Assembly (NCBI RefSeq): GCF_008831285.2
Contig: NC_045149.1
Coordinates: 3,587,500-3,651,499 of the forward strand
Direction of reading: 5' to 3'
Length of the DNA: 64,000 nt
Source: Nymphaea colorata
Lineage: Eukaryota; Streptophyta; Magnoliopsida; Nymphaeales; Nymphaeaceae
Numbering within the stretch: position 1 is the first letter of the stretch; each line of letters begins with the position of its first letter. Below the pieces are notes generated by a model, which worked only from the letters and a program-made list of their open reading frames with translations, had not been told where the DNA came from and did no database searches. Shown in pieces: positions 31,531 to 44,717 of this stretch. Position numbers and translations under genes: made by a program.

Positions 31531-32640
31531 AGTTCGATCCCTTTGTTCACTCCCGACACCACTGCCACCGTCTCCCCACTCCATCATTCTGATCCCTTTG
31601 CTTCCTACAGTGGCGTAAAAGGAATCATGGAAGTATAAACGATCAGAACTCTTCTCCTCTTGGTGCTAGCTGATTCATTTGACAGATGTTCTTTGGAGAT
31701 CAAGACACAATATAAATGCTTTAAGAGATCAGCCTATTCTTTAGCTAGCCAAAGAGATTAATAATGTTCAAGAGAAAATGATTTAAATCTTACTCCACCT
31801 GTTCAGATTGTAAATGTGCTTTCAAGTCCCACCCTTGCCGGGAGCAATGGATCGAATTCGATTGGACACTTACATATTGTATCTAGATATATTATTTTCA
31901 TTCCATATTGAAAAAGTGATGAATACAAAACCGTCCCCATCTTAACAAAAAAAAGGAGGCCGAATTCCCACTGATTAGCAGATCATGTAAGGAATTTTGC
32001 TCACCATCGGCCGAAAGTTCGTAGTAGCCAAATCTGTTTGCTGTTTCTAAAGTGAAGCAAAAGGAGAAAACAAGGAAAACTTGAGATCAGAACACAGACA
32101 ACAAAGAGCTTGACTCTGCTAAAGAAAAAGCCTCGTATGAATAACACAAAAAGAAAAAGGAACACAAAAATCATACCTTGAGCGAGGAGCCAAATCTCTC
32201 CGGTGATATCATGCTTTGCTTCTTATAGGTTTATCCAACAATCTCTCGTTTGCTTTTCTATTGTTGCTATTCTGCAGCTTCCAAGATCAACTATCCTTGA
32301 GCATTTGCCCTCTTTCCGGCATGTCATCAAACACCAGAGTTGGTCAGAATCTGCATCCACATCTCACAGCGAACAATGAAACCCTTAAAAAAAATGATAA
32401 CATTTGAGAGAGGAGAGAGTGAAGGAAGAGAAAAAATAAATGACAGAGGAAGAGCCTCGGTCAAGGGTTTCCATCGGTGGAACCCTGACCAGAGAAACCA
32501 AACTGATAGAGAGCATCGATCAAGGGTTTCAATTGGTGAAGCCCACGCCGAGTGATACCGTCTCACGAGAGAGAGAGAGAGACGAGAAGAGATCAAACTT
32601 GTGACTGATGTAGGACAACACCTCTACCATGTTGGTTGAG
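31531..32640. other. Unassigned DNA with a possible LTR/primer relic
   Basis: Mostly featureless. At 32548-32585, GAGTGATACCGTCTCACGAG followed by a GA run resembles the primer-site/LTR junction of element D (ACTCTGATACCATGTTGCGAG). The preceding 32455-32550 has two copies of an ATCAAGGGTTTC-like segment. It may be a decayed Copia end. Confidence 0.25.
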
Positions 32641-35600
32641 TTCGAAACGACACACAATACTCTGCATCTTCTCAAGGTCGCTGTCTGCGATCACCGTTGG
32701 AGGCCTGATAGTTGGAGGGACGGAGAGAGAGAAAGAGAGACCCTTGACTGCCATGACCAGACGTCACCGAAGGTGAGAGGCAGGGGGAGAGAGAACTGAG
32801 GCTGAGGGTCCTAGTGGTTTTCCTTACTATTATCAAATCATATCTCATACTAAGAGGATGGAACAGGTCCAGTTAATAGACTTGGTGGTGCCATATTTGA
32901 TTAAGCAATAACAATAGTTTTACAACTATTCATACTAGAGTAATTTCTTGTTGTGTGATCTCAATAACATTTGGGCCTAGTCTGGATGCATTCATATTAG
33001 GTATGAGAATCTTTGAAGACACTGATGATGATATGGATCATAAATTGCATCTCTAGGATCCAAATGTATTTCTTTTCAGTTCATACACTCTAATGTTTGA
33101 TGATCTATTTAGATTTTTCGAAATCTCATATTTTTCAACTTCAGGGCACGTTTGGATCTATTGACATTCACAACTTGGAATCTACAATATTTAGCATATC
33201 CCTTGAATTGATTACCACTAGTAAAGGCATAAGAATGATCTCATCTTGTACCTACAAGTTGGGTCTTATCTCTCTATAAGAGATAAGTAGACAAGTATAT
33301 TTCTTAACTTTTCCGCATATAAACAGTCATATGCAAGATTGCAAACTTTTGCATGTAAACACGATTGTACCTAAAAACTGTCCAATCCATCTACGAATTG
33401 GTTGAATTCCATTTTGACATGGAAGAGGTGGAATTCTTCAAATTGTTTGATTAATTCCCTCTCAAACACTTGATGTGGCAAAAGCTTTTTCATTTGGGCC
33501 TTTCACTTCTCATTGACCTTGGTTTACTATGAGCAAGGGAGCCTCTATATGCTCGTACTTTTCTAACATAAAGCACAACAACACTTTTAGCATGTGGATC
33601 AATGGTTCATATTCTACCTTATTGAGCATGCAGGCAAAATCTAATATTAGAGAATATGAGATCATTTTCTCTTTTCAGATTGATGAACAATACCCTGCAA
33701 TGTTTTTATATCTGTCGCAGAGTAGGTTTCATATGTAGGACTTGTTCATATGAAAAATTGTTGTCTGCCTTTAGCTCTTTTGACAAAGAAAAGTAAGCCA
33801 ATTGATTTGCTAATGTCTGTCATTTTATGGATTTTTAGTATGATACTGCATGAGAAGTAATTCTACTATTGAGAAATAGTTGTTTCAAGATTTATTTGAG
33901 AGAATTTAAATGATAGACCACACTGACTTCACAAGACAATAGATAATGCCAGAGTTTCTGGCACATCTAAATAAGTGCCAAACAATTCTTTTTCATGATA
34001 GAATACTTCTGTTCATCCTAAACGAAGCTTTCGCTCATGTAGTAAACTGAATGTTCAATCTATTTTGCATGCTGCATTGTTTACTGAGATGTATAATAGT
34101 AGCGGTCATCCCATAATTGAGGGTTGAAGAATCGATGGATTGAGAAGGTAGTGGTTAATCTCTTTTAAAGATTATGAGCCCTACTCAAACCTTACCCATT
34201 TTTAGAGAAGTTGGTTGAATGGTTTACAACGAAGGGCCAAGTTAGAGATAAATCGCATGATCACCCTAAATTTTGCCTCATAAACTCCTTCACTCTTTGA
34301 GAGTACTAGGTACAAACATGTCGATGATAGCTTTGGCTTTCACAAAATTGACTTTTATTTCTTTGTTGCTTACCATATACCAGCTAAATTTGTTTGAAAT
34401 GTTAACATTTTAAAGAAAAGGCCAATTTCTAACCATTGCTTGTTGGAACTCAAAGAACAAGTATTTCAACAGCATTAAGACATAAATCAAGAAACATAAC
34501 CTCGATGACATGGAGAGAGCTAAAATTTAGGAAAGGCCATTGATTTGGGTGACTGAATGACCATAGGAATCTGGCAAAATTTGTACAAGAATGATGATAT
34601 GAGCTGGTTCAAGCCCACCTAGCACAAACACTACAAAATGAGTGTTGAGAGGTGGCATCGGGGCAAATATAGTCATTTTGTTGGGTCAACACTTGAGAGT
34701 ACCAGGTAGACATAAAACTTGATTTGTGTCTATTTTGCTAAGTTATGTGACTCATGTACTTCTATCTAGTTATGTTTCTTAAAGTCTTTTGAACTCGAGC
34801 AAGTAAGTTTGATGGATGTTTTATACATGGTACCATAAAGCCAACTGGTCTGAAAATTACCAACATGAAAGCTCAGTACACAAGTTAAGTAGGAAGAATG
34901 ATAGACATGACATTGCTTGTAACAAAATTATATATAACTACCAAAGAGGTGGGATTACTACTGTATAGGGTGAAGTTGGTTTGACAAAAAACGAATGAAA
35001 GGAAAGAAAAGCGTAAAGGAAAACAAAAGAACAAAGAGTAAGAGCCAAAGCGTCCAAATCAAGAAAAAGAAACAAGAATAAAAAGGAATTAAAGTGGATA
35101 TGTTCAAGAGGCAAGAACTACTGAGATCAAAAGAGCATACCTTTCAAAACTTCATGGACAAAGATGGACTTGCTTTAGAGAACCAGAAACTATTATTGTT
35201 CAATTATTTATTCTTCACGCTCAATGTCAATCCAAACATTTTATCACAAATCAATCAACATTTCTCTGTGCATGCATTCCGTTATTGAAAACAAATTTGA
35301 ATTCAATATGAAATCGTGGTGAATAAATGTGTCAAAAATCAAAAATACGATTTTAACTTAAAGTTTTGTGTTTTTCAAGGAGAAGAAAAGGACTAAAGTT
35401 TAGCTCTAGATAAAAAATGTTGAGAAGGGTCGACCCCCCATCACTACCCATCACTACTATAACAGGGGTCACGCCTCCCCCTCTCTCCACACAATTCGAC
35501 CTGCCTAAAGAGCCAAGTAAATCACTCAAAATTCCAATTGTGTGCTTACAAAGGCTTGACTTAAATAAATTATAAATTATTAGAGTCTTCGGTCCAGGTC

Positions 35601-35800
35601 CTTTTTTTCATGCTTGTTTAGTTTAGTTTATTTTTTGCTTAGTCATAATGCATAAAATGTATTATTTTTTAATAATATTTTTATGTAATTATTATGTAAT
35701 TGAATGCTTAATACCTATGTTTGTGTTTGAGTAGGGCCATTTGATTGAAATCAAAGGTAAAAAGAAGAAACTCAGGCCCCACGCCCCAAACATATGTGGT
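32641..35800. other. AT-rich intergenic DNA
   Basis: 3.2 kb without a supportable gene, RNA gene or bounded repeat. Short frames do not match known families. Confidence 0.45.
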
Positions 35801-35804
35801 TTAC

Positions 35805-36165
35805 TAACTCCATAACGAGGTCATCGATACCATCTTTCTAAATTTAATGCACCGGGGGCATGACGTGTTACATGTGCAGAGGAACTATTTAATCATTGTC
35901 ATTCATCGTTAAGAACAATTGTGGAACGAGCTTTTGAGCTTTTGGTTTATTAAAAGGACAGTTCCCTATACTAAAAACACAAGTGTTGTATCCTTACCGT
36001 ACACAAGTTGCGATTGTGTTAGCCATGTATGTTCTACACAATTTCATTATAGACCATAATCCTCAAGCAGAACAGTTTGATGTTGATGAAAGTGCATTTG
36101 ACAATGCAAATGAGAGTACATCGTTTGTAAACGAAGTGGAAAGTACAACACAAAAGTATTAGTCG
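35805..36165 (+). pseudogene. PIF/Harbinger transposase C-terminal remnant
   Basis: The + strand reads RGHRYHL, EELFNHCHSSLRTIVERAF and, in the next frame, GQFPILKTQVLYPYRTQVAI and LAMYVLHNFIIDHNPQAEQF up to TAG 36163. This is the HARBI1-like DDE nuclease C-terminus (family pattern LFN.RHSSLRNVIERTFGVLK...LHNFI). The frame break is an 8-bp tandem repeat AGCTTTTG at about 35930-35945. A second stop lies in APGA(stop)RV. The N-terminal catalytic part is absent. Confidence 0.85.
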
Positions 36166-36213
36166 AGAATCGAATAATGATCTGCGCAGTACAATAACAT
36201 CTCAAATGTTTAT

Positions 36214-36797
36214 GGATTTTCAAAATCGTAGGTGCGGATTAACTTATCACACACATAAACTATTCTGTTGCTGGTTTTAGTTAGGCAAATGTTTGTTTTG
36301 TTTATGTTCTATTGTTGTTAGTTATTGTACTCAGAATATACTCTCATTACGTTTTAATCTCTGTCAAAATGTGATGTTTATGTTTTCAGGACTGATCAAA
36401 GATGAAACACCGACATCAGTGTGACGTATGTTCGAAGGTCGTGTAAGGGAAAAATTTGATTTTGTTTTGAGTTTTTTTTTTGTTATGGTGGATGCGTGTA
36501 GTGGATTTTCAAAATCGTAGGTGCGGATTAACTTATCACACACATAAACTATTCTGTTGCTGGTTTTAGTTAGGCAAATGTTTGTTTTGTTTATGTTCTA
36601 TTGTTGTTAGTTATTGTACTCAGAATATACGCTCATTACGCTTTAATCTTTGTCAAAATGTGATGTTTATGTTTATGTTTTCAGGACTGATCAAAGATGA
36701 AACACCGACATCAGTGTGACGTATGTTCGAAGGTCGTGCAAGGGAAAAATTTGATTTTGTTTTGAGTTTTTTTTTTTGTTATGGTGGATGCGTGTAC
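36214..36797. repeat. 289-bp tandem duplication behind the Harbinger remnant
   Basis: 36214-36502 is repeated at 36503-36797. The copies are nearly identical, with a few substitutions and a small ATGTTT expansion near 36670. Each copy holds TTTTCAGGACTGATCAAAGA, which may be an old intron end of the transposon's second gene. Confidence 0.93.
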
Positions 36798-37620
36798 AGA
36801 CACTGCATATGTACTTGCTTCTATGGATACTCAACACATGCACTTGGCTTTGTATTGAATGTTGAAGCTCTTTTGAACACTGAACATTGATGATAATATG
36901 TAAATATTTTATCACTGATGAGAATATGTATGTGGTTTGTTTGGTGTTGTAGACTTTATAGTAGAATTCTGATATATATCCAATGAATATGGTTCCTGTA
37001 TTTATGAATTGTGTGTAGATGTTGATGCAAACATTTGAGAATGTTTGTATTTATAGTATCTTCATGAGTTGATATGTTCTTCAAAACTTACTGCGGTTAT
37101 TTTTGTTCTTGTAGGAAAAAGACTCGCAATTGAGGGTTATTTATGTATTTGGTGTGGTTATTTATCTAATTTTTGTAAATCTAAACAAATGTTTCCTTAT
37201 TATCAAACTAAGAATTAATTTTCTAAAAATCTAGAAATATATTTTTGTACCATCAAACTCAAAAATATAAAATTGAAAATATATTTCTGAGTCATCACAC
37301 ACACACTAAAATTAGAATCAAAATGATTTTTCTCATTCTATTTTTTCATTTTTTATATTTTTAGAAATATATTATCCAGACCATCAAACTACCCCTCAAT
37401 GAAATTTGCTCTTTGTAATTTTTTTCTATAAAAAAGCCCCATATTTTTTTGATGAATATGTTCTTGTCACCTAAAACATGTTGTTATTTGGGTCTGCATT
37501 TGCGTTTCAAGTTATTTAAATTTGTCGAATCAGAATCAGTTTTTTAATAAAAAAAGTAAATTTTTTAGAACTATTTTGAAAGGATGAGTTTTCAATAACA
37601 GGCGTTTTGAAAATATGACT
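36798..37620. other. Very AT-rich intergenic DNA
   Basis: Contains two related segments with TAGAAATATAT and ACCATCAAACT (37228-37255 and 37362-37390), possibly parts of a small transposon. No gene. Confidence 0.4.
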
Positions 37621-37941
37621 TTTTATTGGAGTTTTTATGAGACTTCTTGATCTTGCAGAAATGCTATATTGTTTTGGTGAAAGGGAGCCCGACTGCCCCA
37701 CCAGCGGCTCTCTCTCTCCCGCTCTTCTTGGTGAAGTTTGGAGGAGGACGCAGCTGCCGGCATCTCCTAGGAGACACCCCATTGAGGACGCCTTCGCCCC
37801 TCGTGATCCTATCCTTTCATTTCCTTATTCTCTTAAACCTGCAAGCCCAGCTCGTGGAATGCAGATCGATCATCAATGGTGGATTCTAGGCGTCGATAAC
37901 TGCTTTCAATCTGAGATTCAAGTTGACCACACCCAATCTAG
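37621..37941 (+). other. Possible first exon (5' leader) of an unknown gene
   Basis: A GC-richer island in AT-rich DNA, with CTCTCTCTCCC and an open + frame from 37637 (MRLLDLAEMLYCFGEREPDC) that has no recognisable domain. It ends CCCAATCTAG followed by GTAGGTTTTTG, a good donor, then 1.6 kb of T-rich intron-like DNA. No downstream coding exon is visible. Confidence 0.25.
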
Positions 37942-40310
37942 GTAGGTTTTTGCGTTTTCTGTAGTTTAGGTTCTAGATTAGATAGCTTCCACTATTTTCG
38001 TCCACCTAGTATAGGAATGCCAAATTTTGTAGTGTGTTCATCTTTGTTTTGGGTAGCTTTCTGCTAAAACCATGTTTCCTTATCCAAATCATATGTGCAT
38101 TGGTCGATTTAGGTGTTTCCCTTCTATGTTTCAGCAAGATTAGTAGATTAGAGTATTTTGTTGGGTGTTTTTGGATATTCTCATCATGTAGCTGTAGGTT
38201 TTGTTATTTTTCCAGCGGGTACATCTCGTTCTCTAGCTACTTTTCTGTTTTCCCTTGCTGTACCTGCATAGGACGATGCATCTTTGTAGGTTTTGGTTGT
38301 GTTAGGCATTTGTAGGTTAATGAGCTGCTGGTGACGTCCAGCAGTTTTTATTTTCTTTCCACTTTTTTCTTGTAATTTCTCATGCATTCAGTTGTAGGAA
38401 ATTAGGGCTTTCGTGGGAGTGGGCTTTAGTGTTAACACGCGAGCTGCTTCCCATGACTAGGCCACATCCAGCCCTTAGTTTCATCTTTGATTCCTCAGAC
38501 TGCAATTAGCGTTAGCTCTTACTTGCTGTAGATGTGCATTTATTTTGTTAGTTTTAAGATGCACTTGGCTGTCGTTGATTAAATGCTTAGTGATTATTAG
38601 CTAGAATTTGGGGCTTTCATAATTTTCAGCAGATTGCAGTCAAAATCTATAGGCTGGTGCATGTTGGTCATGCACAACAGCTTTTTTTGTGGAGTTCGAG
38701 CACAATGTTGTATTCCGTAGTTATGTTTTATGATTATCCTACTGTAGATTAGTATTAAGTATGTATTTAGTTGGCTAATTATGCTTTACGATTGATTTCA
38801 GGTTGTGGACTGCCTAGGAACATAGTGCATTTTTTTTTATTCTTGGCTATCAAGTTCCTTTACATCTTGTTTTGAGACACTCTATAGCAGCATGTTAGTC
38901 TAAGTTTTCCACTTGTTTACTTAGGGAATTGCTAGTTTAAACTTGTTCTTACATAATTTATGCTAGTATCATCAAATGTAATTTAATAGATGGATGGCTA
39001 GGATTATCATGTTAGGTGTACTTACACATACTACATAGTGCTTTAAGCTTGTGTCTACTTCTAGTAGATTACTTTGCGTTTTCATGTCCTTTTTTTGGTT
39101 CAGTTGCGTAGGTTTTCTTTGAGTAGCTGTTCATCAGTCTCGTCAAATTTGGTTTAAGACAGCTGTAGTTTACCTAGTTTAGAGTAGTTGGCAAAGTGTA
39201 GAACCACCAACTAGCATTTTCAGGTCTATTGGTTAGTATAGAATCTATAGATTTAATTTACAGTAGTTAACTCTAGTTTTCTTGTTTAAATTTTGTTTTT
39301 GTAGTTGTGATTAATGATTATCCTTCCTGTAGATCAGTTTTTAAGCAAAAATTAGTTGTTAATATTTAAATATAGCTAATTTATTTTTTTTCAAACTGTT
39401 GTTCATTGTTTTCAGTTTCTAAGTATAAGGTTTAAGGTGCTTACCGTGTTTTCTACCATATCTTTACTGTTCTACCGTAATATAGGGGGTTTAATAGTAT
39501 TTGTTGTTTCAAAAGGTTTTTAGTAAAAAATTAGTTGTTAATCTTTAATTATAACTAATTTAATAGTTCAAACTACCTTTACTGTTTTCAGGTTTCAAGA
39601 TAGTATTTAAGTGATTTATCTTTGTCCATCTTCTTCCATTACATCTTCTTTGTCTATCTCCATCTACTTATCTCCCTCTTTTATCTAGGTCATTCCTTTC
39701 TCTCTTCTGCTTCTACAATCTTCTTTTACTTCCCTCTAGGGAGAGACTTCAACTCCTCTCCCTCTCCCTCTAGAGAGAGACTTCATCTCCTCTCCCTCTC
39801 CCTCTCCCCCTAGTCCCGACCGCGTCTTGCCACTTCTGCTCCCCTTCCTTCTTCTGTATACTTTATACAAATACACCAATATTTGTTTGATAGTGGTGTT
39901 ATTTTTGGCTAGTCGCTCTCCTTTATCTCCCTCCATTTACTTTTACTTCCCTCTGAAGAAAGGCTACATCTACTCCATTCCTTCTCTCATTTCCTCTCCT
40001 TCACTTCCCTTTATTACACTCATCAAGCAAAACATCATTTGCTCCTTCCTCTCCTCTATTTTCATCTACTAAATTTTGATATACCATTTCACTCACTTCC
40101 TCTCTTCTTCTTTCTTCTTCATCACTGGCATTTTCTCCTTGCTGTCATCTACCAATTCCGTTCCTTTTGACCCCCTTCTCTCCTTTTTTCCTCTCACGGA
40201 CTTCTATCCGATCTCCTTTGCTCACGGTTTCTTTTTTTTTTGGGCATTAAGATTGTCATCGTCATACTCTTCCTACTACCAACGGTGTTTAATTGAACCG
40301 AATTGACTTG
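37942..40310. other. T-rich, then CT-rich intergenic or intron-like DNA
   Basis: 38030-39600 is strongly T-rich on the + strand. Two related copies of an about 85-bp segment (AAAATTAGTTGTTAAT...TTTTCAGGTTT-like) lie at 39346-39440 and 39520-39605. From 39610 to 40250 it is CT-rich, including a 34-bp tandem duplication (39732-39799, CCCTCTAG(G/A)GAGAGACTTC). No gene. Confidence 0.45.
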
Positions 40311-41440
40311 TATGTCTTTTTACCATACCACATTCACATGGGATGTTGCCATTATCAAAATGCAATTGGAGGTCAAACACCAGAATGAAGTCAATGATAA
40401 ATTCAAATGATAAGCCAGTGATAAAATCAATTGAAATTTATATCATATAACCAAATATAATGCAAAATAGCACGCTACCTCATTTCTTTGTTCTCGTCCA
40501 CCCAATCCAACAATAAATAAACACTATGTCTCCTATTATGAACAACTTCAAACGAAAAGTTAATTGTAAAATCAATTGAAAACTGCACCACATAGGTAGA
40601 AGTTAAATCCAAGTTTCACATGATTGAAATCACACAAAAACTGAACAACAACTGACGAGTGTTGTATTCATAAACTCAATCACTTAACAACTAAACACTA
40701 TGTTGCTAATTCTGACCTATTTTAAACGAAATAAACTTGTTAAACAATTAAATGTTATTGCATAATATCAAAACCTTATAGCAAGTAGGTGTTTTTGTAC
40801 CACAAAGAAATTGTACAACCATGATTTTATGATGCACCTTGAAAATTGAAAGGCCTAAAAAGGCATGTAAAAAAAAAAAAAGCAGACATACAAAAAGATA
40901 GTAGATTGAATAGCAAGTTCTTCAACGATTGGTTTTCTCTCATATCCACAGCAAAAACACACAATTATGGTGCAACAACAAAATTGTACCACAACTACTT
41001 AAATAGTATCATGCAACTAGGAAGATCATACAAGCCTTTTGTGTATTCCGAGGATTGGTTTTGATCCTCATGTTTACAATAAGATCACACAACTATAGTA
41101 CAACAACAAAATTTTACAACTAGCTACTATCATGCAAAAACAAAATTGTTCAACACCAATGGTGTTAGCATAGTTAAAAGCAAAATACAATTATGCAGCA
41201 ACAAAATTGTACAACAAATATGGTTTTATAATATGCCAAGAAATAAAACGGAGAACATTAAACAGTATCTAAACACATATATATTATATAAAGAAAAATT
41301 GTGGCATACTTACACAGAACGGGGTAGCTGGAGATATGTTCTAGTAAGTTATCCGAAAATCGGGTTTTGCACTTCAATGGTTCACAGCAAGGAGCCCTAG
41401 CACTTGATCAAACAGTGGTGACAAGAACTAGTAGGATTCT
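40311..41440. other. AT-rich DNA with degenerate short repeats
   Basis: The motif CAACAACAAAATTGTAC or a close variant recurs near 40974, 41103 and 41198, usually after ACACA(A)T(T)ATGG. This suggests an old satellite-like expansion. No gene. Confidence 0.4.
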
Positions 41441-41622
41441 TCTCTACATCAAGGACGGTGGCAAGATTCCGTAAGATTCTCCAGTGGCAATAACAATAGC
41501 TCTGGTGGAGGTGACAACGATTGAGTACCAAAGAGCTGGTTTGTTTGGATTCTGACAGGGGTGCACTTCTGAACGAGAAGAGTCACAATCTCTGTGGAAC
41601 CAAGGGTCTTCCCCCACAATAA

Positions 41623-41729
41623 TGGGCATTGTTGTCATTTCTGTCTAATGGAGGGCATTGATGGGCATTATTGTCATTTATGTCTAATGGAGGGCATTGA
41701 TGGGCATTATTGTCATTTCTGTCTAATGT
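41623..41729. repeat. 39-bp minisatellite
   Basis: Unit TGGGCATTATTGTCATTTCT... starts at 41623, 41662 and 41701 (2.7 copies, few mismatches). Confidence 0.93.
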
Positions 41730-42082
41730 CATTTTGGACCGATACATATGCAACAACCTAGTTGAGTTCACTTGTCGAGACTTCAACTTAGTTGACCAAC
41801 CTTGCCATAGGTTTCTTCCACATGACAGTCATCAGACACCACTTTTTGTGCGCGGGGGTGGTGCATATAACTTGCCTCACCTCTTTTATCTCGACTCATC
41901 TAAGTAAGTTGAGAGAGGGGCAGTGAGTGTGAGGAAGGTTCCACATCTCTATTTAGTTTTTTCATCATTAATTAATCCAAAAATTCGCAAGAACACAATA
42001 CATTCCTGCCCCTCTACTTTTTCTTTTTAAATATTTTCAATAAACGCTTATTTTGCCATATTTTCTTTGCATATATATATAA

Positions 42083-42200
42083 ACACACACTTTTGGGTTA
42101 ATCAAATGTATACATATATTTTCCAATTTGATCCATATATATATGCACACACACTTTTGGGTTAATCAAATGTATACAAATAGTTTCCAATTTTACCCAT
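42083..42200. repeat. 64-bp tandem duplication
   Basis: CACACACTTTTGGGTTAATC with following TATACA(T/A)ATA...TTCCAATTT occurs twice, 64 bases apart, with TA and CA microsatellite flanks. Confidence 0.85.
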
Positions 42201-42679
42201 TGTAAATAGGTTATTTTTTTGCCTTTACATATATTTTTTTATATACTTTCTTTAAGGAAATTGCTTTCCGCATAAAAACCTCGGGCCATATATCTGTATG
42301 CCTTTAAGGTTTTGGCTTACTTTTGGGTTTGAGTAGACCTGTTAATACACATTTCAAATCAAGTGTCACAAATGTTAACATGAGTAATACATTAAAACAT
42401 GATAGCAACCATAGGATTGGATATGAATTGCCTTTCCACCCAATTACACTTACGCCCCCTGAGGCAGCCCTTACGTATAATATTTACTTTCTCATACTTA
42501 TACGCATTTTATAAGCCTAATTGCTTAAGGCTCATCAAGCATATATTTTTGTTCTTAGGTACTCCTACAGCTATATGAAATTTTGTTTTTGCCCTTGTTT
42601 TACAGCTGATAGCAGTAACATCAAAATTTTCACTTGAAAAACTTGTCGGATATTTTAAGGAGGGGAGTGATACAATTAG

Positions 42680-43050
42680 AGATGTACAAGAAGTCGAGCC
42701 AACTCGATCAAGATTCAAACTTGCCCAATTAAACTCGAGCCGTTTATTCAAACTGAACTTGTTTAATAAACAAGTCCAACTTGAGCTTGAGTTAAAAGTC
42801 GACTTATACGGTTTGAGTTACATGAGGTTGACTCGTTTAAACTGGACTCATCTCGTGTCTTTTTTTTTTGGGTTAATTTTTAGGGACATGTCGGTAATTT
42901 TTGATGAATTTTAACACACATTTATAGTTTTCGTTTTCATTTAAGAAAAAAAATACATGAATTAACCTACACAACTTAAATGCGTCGAGCTCAAGCCTGC
43001 CTCCTAAAAGCTCGAGTTGAGCTATGTGACTTGAGCTTGGCTCAGTTATT
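42680..43050. repeat. CTCGAG-motif interspersed repeat
   Basis: Many CTCGAG, AACTTGAG and TTGAGCTTGAG words occur in both orientations at 42690-42860 and 42975-43045, around an AT-rich centre. Repeats of this style are common in plant genomes. The ends are not defined, so the class is unknown. Confidence 0.45.
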
Positions 43051-44717
43051 GTACATTGCAAGATACAATACAAGTGGCGCCATGGAAACCCCTAGAAGGA
43101 GGCAATGTGTTGTGCCGCCTCACATATGGATGTTCCGGGTCCCATAGTGTTGTCGTCCGAATATTTTCATTTCTTTTGCTTCTCTTAATTATTTATGAAT
43201 GGTCGCCAACGAAGTTAAATAAAAATCTGAACCATTTTGGCCAGAGCTAGGGAGCTAGCGTACAAGTTGTGGCCATCAGAGCTCGTGAAACGTCCGAACG
43301 GGATTGGGATAAGCAGCAGTAACGTGGCAATTTCCAAACCCTATATAAGGACATGGGGAAAATGCGGTCCCGCCATAAACACCAAAAAAGAGGGAAAAAG
43401 ACACCGAGAGATGAGAGTCGGAAGATATTTTCGTTTCTGGTTTACATTATAATCTTAATTTCATTTTACGTGCTTGTTCTTAATATGAGCTCCCTTTTAT
43501 TGAAAACTGTCAAGATAAACAATGAGGAATGCTTAAATTATTCTAAAGCACAGGGAAGCTTACTGAATATTTACTGGATGGATAAGAATTAAGGACTGTG
43601 CCTGGATACTCTGGATGACCTCCAAATTGCCTTTCATGTTTACAGTAACATCACAACCATTTCAAAGGGTGGGCAGTTTATTATCTTTGTTGATTGCTCA
43701 ATGAAAATACTATTTGGTATGTTGCAGCTTTGGTGAATAAATCATGTTTCATGCGGTTCTCGGATATTTGTCTAATTGATGAGAGAGCCAAGTGTGGCTT
43801 CCAAAGTGATAAAGCATCTCCTTTCTTTTTTAAATAATAATAATATTTACGGGATTAATTAATTCACATATCTACATTAGACTGCTGTTTGGTTGGTATT
43901 GTTTTATAGATAGATAATACTAATGAAGGTCTCATATAGTTGCTTCAAGTACTGCCTAATACTCATTTTTTGTCATCGAAGCAAAAACCAAGATTTTAAA
44001 GGTTTACACCTCTGTTTATTACATCCCCTAAACACATAAAGAGGGTTTTCAAAACTCATTAAAAAAAAAGTTTTCACAGGTTTCCATAAATTCAATTTTT
44101 TTGTCACAACCTAAAAATCTATCACTAAAAGGCAGCCATCAGCAAAATTAACAATGCGACCACGATCTTTGGTGTCTTTTAGCAACAATTTATGTTATTA
44201 GTTTTAATTTTTAACCATAACGTAAACATCCGGCATACTGCAGCAAACAATACTCCCCGAACAGTAATCCGACCGACGAGAATTTTGCATCAAGACTGAG
44301 GAGGATGTCTGCCGATGCTAGAGAGAGTGAAGAGCAGCTCGCTTGGCTCCTCTGGGGCACTTCGTCCACATCCACATGAGAGGTCTCGCCTCTGTCCACC
44401 AAGCGGTCCGAACGTCGGTTACTGGTGGTGAACGTATCAGTTACTGATGTGCTAGCTTTAAATTTGCGCGCTGTTCTCTGACCGTCAAAAGCTCGCCCTT
44501 CCTTTATCTCTCGCCTGGTTAAGCCCGCTTTCAAAAACGCCACGTCGGCCTCAGCCTCCATGTTTTTGCTCCTTTTCCCGTCGACTGCGTCCCATCGTCG
44601 GCGAACATTCGACTGCCTGCCGCTGTCGGTTGATATTGTTTACCTACTCTTTGATTAGAATTAATAACCAGTTCAAGCCAAGGCACGGAGAGGCGAGGAG
44701 AGGACGCAAACGCAACG
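43051..44717. other. Intergenic DNA and LON-gene upstream region
   Basis: 43340-43350 has CCCTATATAAGG, a good TATA-like site, but no gene follows that I can support. 44250-44717 is GC-richer and directly precedes the LON-domain gene. It has an open minus frame (44561-44211) without known motifs, so I treat it as promoter and leader. Confidence 0.4.

Noticed and set aside
35094-35288. 64-codon frame in AT-rich DNA
   Set aside because: No homology and no splice or promoter context.
41623-41729. CRISPR-like array
   Set aside because: Plain tandem repeat without unique spacers, in a plant genome.
41583-41786. Repetitive frame with NDNNAHQCPPLD units
   Set aside because: Translation of the 39-bp minisatellite.
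44211-44561. 116-codon minus-strand frame upstream of the LON gene
   Set aside because: No known motif; lies in the LON promoter region; not supportable as a gene.
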